Shown: piece by piece, positions 50,045 to 57,775 of the stretch
Numbering within the stretch: the stretch's first letter is position 1
How the letters are laid out: the number at the start of each line of letters is the position of its first letter
Assembly: GCF_003865075.1 (NCBI RefSeq)
Contig: NZ_BHWB01000009.1
Coordinates: forward strand, 124,001 to 188,000
Direction: 5' to 3'
From: Bacteroides faecalis
Lineage (GTDB): Bacteria > Bacteroidota > Bacteroidia > Bacteroidales > Bacteroidaceae
Length of the DNA stretch: 64,000 nucleotides
Translations under genes and position numbers: made by a program
The notes under the pieces: generated by a model
What the model was told of the DNA's origin: nothing
The model's input: only the letters and a program-made list of their open reading frames with translations
The model's database searches: none

Positions 50045-52051
50045 TTATTTAAATTTTTTAGCCAAAATACGGATTGAATTCAACACAGCTAATAAAGCCA
50101 CTCCTACATCAGCAAAAACAGCTCCCCATAATGAAGCGTATCCCAAGACCCCTGCCAACAAAATGATAACTTTCATGCTGATAGCCCCAATGATATTCTG
50201 CCATACTATACATTGTGTGGCACGTCCTATTTCAATGGCTGTAGCCACCTTCGATGGTTGGTCTGTTTGAATTACCACATCAGCACTTTCAATGGCTGCA
50301 TCCGACCCTAGACCACCCATGGCAATACCTACATTGCTAAGAGCCAATACAGGTGCATCGTTCATGCCATCGCCTACAAAAGCTACAGTACGAGTAGCAT
50401 GAAATGACAACTTCTGAATATAGGTAGCTTTGTCTTCAGGTAGCAAGTCACCATGTGCCTGCGGAATTTCCAGTTCGCGAGCCACTTTTTCCACTAATGA
50501 TTGCTTGTCGCCTGATAGCAGATGGATATCTTTTACGCCTAATTCCTTTAGATGCCGGATAGCTTGTACCGCATCCTCTTTCAATTTGTCAGCCAACCAT
50601 ACAGCTCCGGCATATACTCCGTCTATAGCACATACGACAACCGTCATTTCAGATTCAAGTACCTTAGATGGTACTACCGTCTTCCGCATCAAAAGTAGTC
50701 GTGGATTCCCTACCAGTACATTTTTTCCATCAATAATGGTTTCCACACCATATCCAGCTATTTCCTGCATGGATAAGGCCGAATGTAAGGAAATATGCTG
50801 CCCCCGCACATACTGCTGAATGGCTTGTGCAATAGGGTGAGTACTCTTCTGTTCAGCCGTTCCGATGATTGCAAGCAATTCCTCTTTCTTCAAGGTAGCA
50901 GCTTGGACAGATGCTACTTCAAACTGCCCGGTAGTCAATGTTCCGGTTTTATCAAAAGCAATGCTGTCTAATTTTGTGATAGCATTCAGATAATTACCTC
51001 CTTTAAAAAGGATACCCGCACGGGAAGCAGCACCGATTCCACCATAATATCCCAAAGGAATACTGATGATCAAGGCACAAGGACAGGAAATCACCAAGAA
51101 AACCAGTGCACGATAAAGCCAGTCGGCAAATACATAATCGAAAGAAGGAGCTAACCATTCCACCACTGCAGGTATTATAACTACCAGTGCCGAAAGGAAT
51201 AGCACCAAAGGCGTATAAATCCGGGCAAAACGCCGTATGAACAGTTCTGTCGGAGCTTTCCGTGCGGATGCTTCCTGAACCAAAGAGAGAATACGAGCTA
51301 ATGCACTCTGCTCGTAAGGACGTTTCACTTCTAAATCAACCTTCTGGTTAAAGGCAATCATGCCTGCCAGCACCTCACCGTTTACCTCAATAGAACGAGG
51401 CATACTTTCACCTGTCAAAGCCGAAGTATCAAACAGTGCCGATTCGTTTATCAATGTACCGTCCAACGGTATTCTTTCTCCCGGTTTCACCTCGATGCGC
51501 TCACCTACCTGCACCTCCTTGGGTGCCACTTCGATAAAAGCTCCATTCCGGAATACCTGGGCACGTTCCGGACGGACATCCAGCAGTTCTCCAATATTCT
51601 TAGTAGCACGTTCCACAGCTCCATGCTGCAACATCTCCCCTACTGTATAGAGTAACATTACAGCTACAGCTTCGGGGTATTCACCGATACAGAAAGCTCC
51701 GATTGAAGCAATGAGCATCAAAGTGAACTCATTGAAAAAATCCTTGTCACGCATGCTGTGCCAAGCAGCATGCAACACCGGCAAACCTACAGGCATAAAG
51801 GCAAGCAGATACCACACAGACTGGATTGTACCCTGAAACCAACTTAGCTGGATATAGCTCATCACGATACCTGCCAACAACAACATCCCCGAAACAAGAG
51901 AGCTCCATTTACCGGACACTCCATCGGCATGATGATGGGCACAGCAAGAGTCGGCATGAGGTGAAGATACAGATGGGGATACATACTGGGCTTGGCAGCA
52001 GGATTCTGCTGCATGTAGTTGTTGAAACGGATTAGAATGTATTGTTTTCAT
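50045..52051 (-). CDS. heavy-metal P1B-type ATPase (Zn/Cd/Pb-type exporter)
   Basis: This 668-residue metal pump has a Cys/His-rich N-terminus (E-S-C-C-Q, C-C-A-H-H-H-A-D) that replaces a full HMA domain. TM helices begin near residue 50. The actuator has T-G-E-S, the metal site is S-C-P-C-A-L, the phosphorylation motif is D-K-T-G-T-L-T, the P1B H-P locus is S-T-H-P-I-A, and the hinge is G-D-G-M-N-D-A-P. TM7 K (S-M-K-V) and TM8 D-V-G match the P1B-2 (Zn/Cd/Pb) pattern. The ATG at 52051 was chosen; a longer GTG frame overlaps the promoter. Its promoter carries the same operator as fur and feoAB. Confidence 0.9.
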   Translation of the reverse strand: MKTIHSNPFQQLHAAESCCQAQYVSPSVSSPHADSCCAHHHADGVSGKWSSLVSGMLLLAGIVMSYIQLSWFQGTIQSVWYLLAFMPVGLPVLHAAWHSMRDKDFFNEFTLMLIASIGAFCIGEYPEAVAVMLLYTVGEMLQHGAVERATKNIGELLDVRPERAQVFRNGAFIEVAPKEVQVGERIEVKPGERIPLDGTLINESALFDTSALTGESMPRSIEVNGEVLAGMIAFNQKVDLEVKRPYEQSALARILSLVQEASARKAPTELFIRRFARIYTPLVLFLSALVVIIPAVVEWLAPSFDYVFADWLYRALVFLVISCPCALIISIPLGYYGGIGAASRAGILFKGGNYLNAITKLDSIAFDKTGTLTTGQFEVASVQAATLKKEELLAIIGTAEQKSTHPIAQAIQQYVRGQHISLHSALSMQEIAGYGVETIIDGKNVLVGNPRLLLMRKTVVPSKVLESEMTVVVCAIDGVYAGAVWLADKLKEDAVQAIRHLKELGVKDIHLLSGDKQSLVEKVARELEIPQAHGDLLPEDKATYIQKLSFHATRTVAFVGDGMNDAPVLALSNVGIAMGGLGSDAAIESADVVIQTDQPSKVATAIEIGRATQCIVWQNIIGAISMKVIILLAGVLGYASLWGAVFADVGVALLAVLNSIRILAKKFK

Positions 52052-52078
52052 ACTGAGATATATTTTTCTTTCACACTG

Positions 52079-52115
52079 CAAAGGTAGAACATATCTCATA
52101 CAACTTGGTTGCAAA
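52079..52115 (-). promoter_or_regulatory. ATPase-operon promoter with third copy of the operator
   Basis: The minus strand reads TTTGCAACCAAGTTGTATG (52115-52097), 10 nt, then TACCTTTG (52086-52079). The left half-site is identical to the fur operator and the right half is degenerate. Distance to the -7 box is the same as at the other two promoters. Confidence 0.7.
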
Positions 52116-52198
52116 GCACATATCAGCACCTGAAAGAATAAAGACGGATGCCCTATAAATTAAGAGCATCTGCCTTCTTCTTTAATTACACGGTCACA

Positions 52199-52390
52199 CT
52201 ACATGCTTACGACTCTGATCCGGTCAGTAAAAGCGGACTAAGCAGCTTTTGCCCCTTCTCCCCATGGATATGACAATCTGCTTATACGCCATATCAGAAA
52301 CGTCACAGGCAGCATATACTTCCGGAACAGAGAGCCAGTTTGTCCGTGATGATTTCATCCGCATTGTTTACTTGAACAACATCCCGGAAG
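52199..52390 (-). pseudogene. C-terminal remnant of an AhpF/TrxB-like reductase
   Basis: Fragments recognisable as the end of a flavin disulfide reductase are N-N-A-D-E-I-I-T-D, then after a frameshift S-V-P-E-V-Y-A-A-C-D-V-S-D-M-A-Y-K-Q-I-V-I, then G-E-G-A-K-A-A, an in-frame TAG, and S-A-F-T-D-R-I-R. Family members read F-A-A-G-D-V...Y-K-Q-I-V...G-E-G-A-x-A-A-L-S-A. Everything upstream of about 52390 is gone. Confidence 0.65.
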
Positions 52391-52473
52391 AAAAAACTTC
52401 TATAGAGATCATATTTTTTCTGTTCTTTAATTATATACATTATCTGTAACAAAACACAGAGACATTAAAAAGA

Positions 52474-52512
52474 AAGAAGAGAAATACACATTAATAAGGT
52501 ATTTCTCTTCTT
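52474..52512 (-). terminator. terminator after sulfatase fragment
   Basis: Perfect 14-bp stem AAGAAGAGAAATAC/GTATTTCTCTTCTT. T-rich on the minus strand past the stem. Confidence 0.75.
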
Positions 52513-52563
52513 GGCACAATCATCTGTGGTTTATTTATGTACGGAAAAAATGACTATTTTCTT

Positions 52564-53160
52564 TTAGTTACCTTGAGAATGTCCGTCATGGAGAGGGATT
52601 TCATAAAAATCTTCTGCCCCGATTTCTTCGATAATATGTGTACCATCTGATGAAATATATCCTACAGATGTAGCATAACGTTCCCAATCGGAAACTAACT
52701 CCTTCAGTTTGTCGGTATATTGATGAGACAAATCTTTTTTCTCGGAATAATCACGACTTATATCATACAGCTTCCAGTGCATACCGTCCCCATAAGGAGG
52801 AAGTAGAAGGGTCGCTTTCCACTGTCCCTTTATGACTGCCTTGCTTTCTGCCATTTCAAAACAGATGGCCTCGTTATCCGTGCGTGACGGTGTTTCTGAT
52901 GAGAAAGTAGCACGGAGAGATTTTCCATAAAGTGGTGCAAGCTTCTTGCCCCTGTACACATCCGGTCTGGAAATCCCGACATAATCCAGTACTGTAGGAA
53001 ACAAATCAGTGACATGCATCAAGTTGCTGGTATCTATCTTGCCTCGCTGTACATCCAGACCAGAAACAATCAATGGTACACAAATACCTCCTTCCGCTGT
53101 AGTCATTTTATAATACGCATAGGGCGTGTTGCAAGCCTCCGCCCATGCCTTTCCTAAAGA
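52564..53160 (-). pseudogene. sulfatase C-terminal fragment
   Basis: The C-terminal 190 residues are those of an arylsulfatase-type enzyme: G-K-A-W-A-E-A-C-N-T-P-Y-A-Y-Y-K, then E-G-G-I-C-V-P-L-I-V-S-G and T-D-L-F-P-T-V-L-D-Y-V-G-I, ending with the C-terminal subdomain. The catalytic cysteine/serine and most metal ligands lie in the missing N-terminal part. The frame extends upstream of the ATG at 53106 to about 53160, where it meets integrase sequence in the opposite strand, so a rearrangement cut it. Confidence 0.75.
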
Positions 53161-54170
53161 TACATCAGTACATTTGCGATCATGACAGTTTTGTTACGGC
53201 CAAGAAAGTATATAACCGCTATGCAGGTTTCTCAAAGGAATGCCATACTCTTATGGTACTCTTCAGAGAACAGATTGAATCGTATAAAGAAAAGATAGGC
53301 AAAGGAAAGGCGGAAAGCACTTACCGTGGACTGGTTGCCGACTACAAGAGTCTTTTGCTTTTCATGAAAACCAAAAAGAACATCGAGGATATAGCTATTG
53401 ACGAGCTTGAAAAGTCGTTCATTGAGGACTATTACACATGGATGCTCGGCACGGCAGGCAATGCGAATGCCACCGCTTTCAACCGTGTCAATACCCTGAA
53501 ATGGCCGATGTACATCGCGCAGGAAAAGGGTTGGTTGCGAGTCCATCCTTTCACATCCTTCGAGTGCAAGCCGGAATACAAGAAAAGGTCTTTTCTTACT
53601 GAAGAGGAATTACAGAGAATCATCCACGTGGAGCTGAAATACAAACGCCAGCGTGCCATGCGAGACATGTTTCTCTTCATGTGCTTCACCGGTCTTTCCT
53701 ATGTGGACCTGAAAGCCATAACATACGATAATATCCATACCGACTCCACGGCGGCACATGGCTGATGGGCAACCGTATAAAAACGGGAGTGGCGTATGTC
53801 GTAAAATTATTGCCTATTGCTATCGAACTGATTGAAAAATATAGGGGTACGGATGAAAAGAAAGACTCTCCTGAATGTGCCTTTCCGGTAGGTGAATACA
53901 ATGCCATGCGGCTCAGCCTTGGAATCATAGGCAGGAAATGCAACTGCCGGGTCGAGGTCATCCCGTATCTTGCACGCCACGCATTTGCCGTTCTGGCCAT
54001 ACTCAAGAGGATGCTGCTGTAAACCCTTCAGAAAGTGTTTGGGCATAAGTCCATCACATACGTCCTGCGCATCCATTCACTTGTCCGGCGCAGACGGGGC
54101 AATCTTTTTCTGGAAGTCGCCCATCTGTACGACCAGCGTGCTGACCAGCTTTCTCAACTCCTAATACGCG
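53155..54170 (+). pseudogene. tyrosine recombinase pseudogene, truncated and frameshifted
   Basis: The arm-binding domain is missing. The frame enters at Y-I-C-D-H-D-S-F-V-T-A and covers the core-binding domain and the first catalytic part (C-F-T-G-L-S-Y-V-D-L-K). A frameshift lies near 53750 (true continuation G-G-T-W-L-M-G-N-R-I-K-T-G from about 53751), with a second near 54015. L-A-R-H-A-F-A and F-G-H-K-S-I-T are still readable, but the active-site tyrosine position is lost. It is a relic of an older mobile element. Confidence 0.8.
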
Positions 54171-54272
54171 CTTGTTTCAATAATTGTCAGTTCCATACTA
54201 AAATTCTTTTTAAGATTCTGAATATGCGACAAAGTAACGCACATCCTATATCCTTTCCAAACAGATAATATC

Positions 54273-54345
54273 AGAGTCTTCCGTTGGCGTGCATTGGCGT
54301 ATCTAACGTTAAAAGAGAAGGCCCTTCACCTGCATCCATGCGGCA
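54273..54345. repeat. copy of second-element 3' sequence
   Basis: AGAGTCTTCCGTTGGCGTGC (54273-54292) matches 38075-38094 and 41391-41410 closely. The following CTGCATCC...GCAACGGAACTTCC resembles the terminator zone at 38299-38333, but its stem is broken. It is probably the residue of another copy of the same element. Confidence 0.5.
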
Positions 54346-54628
54346 ACGGAACTTCCATTCCCTTACTTGTTTTCCATAAATTTATAGGATTAATTTCTGG
54401 TGCATAATATTAATAGTCATTATTCTGTCTGTTTTTTTTGCTTGCATAATTGCAGCTAACAGTTATCTATTCCAAAACGCATTGTTATGGAAAATGGCAA
54501 GCTGTTTTGGTGGTTTATGGATATTGTGTATGATAATTGCCGTCTTCGTTTGTCGTAAACTTGAATGCTCTAATTAAAACAGTACGGTTGTCATGCTTTG
54601 TGTGTTTTATTATAAATATTATGAATTA
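54346..54628. other. gene-free stretch before the B12 operon
   Basis: No convincing gene; AT-rich with short broken frames. It probably marks the boundary between the relic element and the B12 locus. Confidence 0.4.
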
Positions 54629-54660
54629 TTTGGAATTGATATGTAATATAGATAATTTTG
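54629..54660 (+). promoter_or_regulatory. promoter of the B12 uptake operon
   Basis: TTTG (54629-54632), 20-nt spacer, TAATTTTG (54653-54660), placing the start point at the 5' edge of the riboswitch. Confidence 0.8.
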
Positions 54661-54671
54661 CAGTCAAGAAA

Positions 54672-54862
54672 TGGTTTCGGGAGGTTTACGTCTTCCGAAT
54701 GAAAAGGGAACCCGGTGAAAATCCGGGACAGTACCCGCTGCTGTGAGTCCACAAAAACGGACATCGAACTTTTGCCACTGGTGTAATACCGGGAAGGCAC
54801 GATGACCGGGACGAGTCAGAAGACCTGCCATGACTGGAATGAGATTTACACCTGCGGGATAT
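54672..54862 (+). ncRNA. cobalamin riboswitch
   Basis: Conserved blocks appear in order: GGTTTCGGGAGG, GAAAAGGGAACCCGGTG, TCCGGGACAGTACCCGCTGC, TGTGAGTC, the B12-box-like GCCACTGG, then GGGAAGGC and GACGAGTCAGAAGACCTGCC. This is the adenosylcobalamin aptamer. B12 binding is expected to shut off the downstream uptake operon. Confidence 0.95.
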
Positions 54863-54926
54863 ACGGGTCGTAATCAAATAAGGAATAGCTCATTGGCCAT
54901 TCAATATTTGAAGACAGACATATTCC

Positions 54927-54958
54927 CGTTCGTGTAAGTTCGCACGAACGTTTTTTTT
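54927..54958 (+). terminator. riboswitch-controlled attenuator
   Basis: CGTTCGTG/CACGAACG stem with eight T, about 65 nt past the aptamer and 41 nt before the first gene. It is the likely expression platform. Confidence 0.85.
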
Positions 54959-54998
54959 GTGTTTGTTAATAATATGTTTACATTAAAATGAGTGACCT

Positions 54999-55916
54999 AT
55001 GAAAAGAAAATTACGCTTTCTGGCAGGTGCCTGTCTATTTACCGCAACCGCCTTGTTCTCCGGCTGTAGCTCGGACGATGACTTTTTGATGGAACCGGTT
55101 GATTCCGGAACTTCGCAAACCCGTGCTGTGACAAATCCGGACGGTACTTTAACTGTCACTTTCGATGATTTCAATCCCGGCATGTTGGCAGGACCTACCT
55201 CGGCCGGAGAAAATCTTTATTCGTACCAAGGGTATCCTCAAGTAACCACCATTTATGACAATACTCCGGAAGAATATCTCTTTCTTTCAATGTTTAATAC
55301 AGTAGGTGGAAGCACAGAGTATTCCAGCGGCGGCATCGCACTTTCCAACTGGAACATCCGCTCCAATCAATCGGGGAATACCGGAGACTGGTGGTATTCC
55401 TATCTGAACCAGTGTTCTGTCTATAACACTGCGGTGGAAGCGGAAGGACAGGATAAGGAAGCCGGGCATAGCGGCTCCAATTTCGGTGTCGTTTACGGAT
55501 ATGTGGATGCTTACAATCAGGCATGGATGGCTAAACCAGAATTTTATTTCAATGTTCCCCGGAAATTGGTCGGCCTGTGGATCTGCAACACCTCATACAC
55601 TTATGGTGTCATCACTTATGGTAATCAGTTCGGTCCTACGGGGGTAGCGACTCCTCTGAAAGAGATGAAAGGGTATTTCCAAGTGAATCTGGAGTGTTAT
55701 GATGCGGATGGCGGTCTGATCCGCACTTACAAACGCCTTTTAGCCGATTATCGTGACGGCCAACAACAGGTTGATCCTATCACGACATGGGATTATTGGG
55801 AAATCAATGCCGAAGAGGTGCAAAGTGTGAAATTCAACTTCGAGGGTTCGGATTCGGGAGCATACGGTTTGAATACTCCGGCTTATATCTGTATCGATGA
55901 TATCACCATACAATAA
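54999..55916 (+). CDS. DUF4465 surface lipoprotein, BtuH-like B12-binding protein
   Basis: This 305-residue lipoprotein has the lipobox F-S-G-C (Cys22) followed by S-S-D-D-D, an acidic surface-export signal. The mature part matches DUF4465: beta-jelly-roll with Y-S-S-G-G-I-A-L-S-N-W, an N-F-G-V-V-Y-G-Y stretch and the end N-T-P-A-Y-I-C-I-D-D-I. Proteins of this class (BtuH) bind cobalamin on the Bacteroides surface. Being first behind the cobalamin riboswitch supports the assignment, though B12 binding by this copy is inferred. Confidence 0.8.
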   Translation: MKRKLRFLAGACLFTATALFSGCSSDDDFLMEPVDSGTSQTRAVTNPDGTLTVTFDDFNPGMLAGPTSAGENLYSYQGYPQVTTIYDNTPEEYLFLSMFNTVGGSTEYSSGGIALSNWNIRSNQSGNTGDWWYSYLNQCSVYNTAVEAEGQDKEAGHSGSNFGVVYGYVDAYNQAWMAKPEFYFNVPRKLVGLWICNTSYTYGVITYGNQFGPTGVATPLKEMKGYFQVNLECYDADGGLIRTYKRLLADYRDGQQQVDPITTWDYWEINAEEVQSVKFNFEGSDSGAYGLNTPAYICIDDITIQ

Positions 55917-55923
55917 AAAGAAT

Positions 55924-55963
55924 ACAGGAATATCCCTTCTGTCGGGGTATCCCTGTTATTTTT
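55924..55963 (+). terminator. intercistronic terminator after btuH-like gene
   Basis: ACAGGAATATCCC/GGGGTATCCCTGT stem with mismatch and a T-rich tail. It probably lowers expression of downstream genes relative to the first. Confidence 0.7.
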
Positions 55964-55979
55964 CTAAAATCCACACATT

Positions 55980-57761
55980 ATGCATCGTTTTTACTATTTT
56001 ATTATTTTTGCCTGTATGCTGTTTACCTCCTGCAACAAGGATGAAGTCATTACCGAAGAAGTAGGAGGACAACCTATAATAGAACTTGACAGCGAGACCG
56101 GCATTTACACGGTCAAGGTCGGTCATGAATTGACTATCGCCCCGACATACCAGAATGTTGAAGATGCTCTTTTTGCTTGGACGATAGACGGTACGCTGGT
56201 TTCTTCGGGTCCGTCTCTTCAACGTACATGGAATGAATGCGGGGATTTTTACGTCAAACTAAGAGTAGACAATGCGGTAAGCTATGCCGAAGAGGAACTG
56301 AAAGTAGAAGTGAAAGAACTCACCCCTCCGGTTATCTCACTGGCACTTCCTTCGCAGGGATTAAAAGTCGTCCGGAATACCGATTACACATTTACTCCCG
56401 ATATTCAGCATTCGGATGTAGAAGGGTTCAAAATCGAATGGGTACGGGAAGGAAAAATCGTTTCCACCGAGAATACTTATACCTTCAATGAAAAAGAACT
56501 CGGTGTTTATACGGTGACAATCAACGCTTCCAATATAGATGGGACAACAACAAAGGACGTAAGCGTAGAGGTCGTGGAAACGATGCCCTACGTTGTCAAA
56601 TTCCCGACCCCGTCTTACCAGCAAACATCCACGGACAGGTACACTTTTGCCGACCGTCCTGTTTTCCTGCGCCCATTGTTGGAGTATTTCGATAATCCCC
56701 GTTTTGAGTGGAGTGTGGACGGTCAGGTCATGGAAGGAGAAGTGGAACGCATGTTCAAGTTCACGCCGTCCGCACCCGGAGAATACACCGTCTCCTGTAC
56801 TGTTTTGGAAGACACACCGACGGAAAAAATAAGTAGGAATATCGACAAAGGAAAGACGGCTGTCACTGCCACTGTAAAAGTCGTCTGTGTGGACAAAAAA
56901 GAGCAGGACGGATTCTTGGCTTCGGGAAGTTCCAAGCTCTGGAATAAAGTCTATGAATATACCCCGGCTCCCGGCCAATTTATCAACGAAACGAGCACGA
57001 TAGGCGGTATGACCGGCAATGAGACATCCCCTGAAGCGGCTGTCGCATGGGCAACACAGCGTCTAAAAGACAAACTGCACGTCTCTTTAGGTTCTTTCGG
57101 CGGTTATATCATCGTCGGTTTCGACCACAGTATTCCCAATTCGGGTAACCAATATGATTTCTGTGTTCAGGGGAACGCCTTTGACGGAAGTTCCGAACCG
57201 GGTATCGTATGGGTCATGCAGGATATAAACGGAAACGGATTGCCGGATGACGAGTGGTACGAACTGAAAGGATCTGAAGCAGGCAAGGAAGAAACAATAC
57301 AGAATTTTGAAGTGACCTATTACCGTCCGGAAGGCAAAAAAATGGATGTCCAATGGATCAGTTCCGACGGTAGAAACGGCTGGGTAGACTATCTGTCCGC
57401 TTATCATACACAGGACTATTATTATCCGGCTTGGATTTCGGAAAACAGTTATACCCTGACAGGCACTTGTTTGGCCGCCCGCAACACCCAAGATTCACAA
57501 ACCGGTTATTGGGATAATCAGAGTTATGACTGGGGGTATGTGGATAATTTTGGAAACGACCAGATAGAAGGCGGCAGTACGGTAGATGGAAGCGGGCAAA
57601 GGAACGGTTTCAAAATTTCCAATGCCATCCATGCCGATGGAACGGAAGCCAATCTGCAATATATTGATTTTATCAAAGTGCAATGCGGTGTCTTGGCCAA
57701 AAGCGGCTGGTTGGGCGAAGTTTCAACGGAAGTATTTTCTTTTGAGGATTTAACAAAATAA
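55980..57761 (+). CDS. PKD/Ig-like surface lipoprotein of the B12 locus
   Basis: This is a 593-residue protein. Signal peptide with lipobox F-T-S-C (Cys19) and N-K-D-E export signal. Three Ig/PKD-like modules (about residues 30-110, 118-200, 205-300; recurrent Y-T-V motifs) precede a C-terminal domain (about 310-590) with a calcium-loop-like D-I-N-G-N-G-L-P-D-D-E-W. Homologues accompany BtuG/BtuB loci in Bacteroides but their role is not established. It may be an accessory ligand-capture or scaffold protein on the receptor complex. Confidence 0.7.
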   Translation: MHRFYYFIIFACMLFTSCNKDEVITEEVGGQPIIELDSETGIYTVKVGHELTIAPTYQNVEDALFAWTIDGTLVSSGPSLQRTWNECGDFYVKLRVDNAVSYAEEELKVEVKELTPPVISLALPSQGLKVVRNTDYTFTPDIQHSDVEGFKIEWVREGKIVSTENTYTFNEKELGVYTVTINASNIDGTTTKDVSVEVVETMPYVVKFPTPSYQQTSTDRYTFADRPVFLRPLLEYFDNPRFEWSVDGQVMEGEVERMFKFTPSAPGEYTVSCTVLEDTPTEKISRNIDKGKTAVTATVKVVCVDKKEQDGFLASGSSKLWNKVYEYTPAPGQFINETSTIGGMTGNETSPEAAVAWATQRLKDKLHVSLGSFGGYIIVGFDHSIPNSGNQYDFCVQGNAFDGSSEPGIVWVMQDINGNGLPDDEWYELKGSEAGKEETIQNFEVTYYRPEGKKMDVQWISSDGRNGWVDYLSAYHTQDYYYPAWISENSYTLTGTCLAARNTQDSQTGYWDNQSYDWGYVDNFGNDQIEGGSTVDGSGQRNGFKISNAIHADGTEANLQYIDFIKVQCGVLAKSGWLGEVSTEVFSFEDLTK

Positions 57762-57775
57762 CAATAAATACAAGT

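Noticed and set aside
52249..52449. 66-codon plus-strand frame
   Set aside because: It lies antisense to the recognisable AhpF/TrxB-like remnant, with no family and a poor start context.
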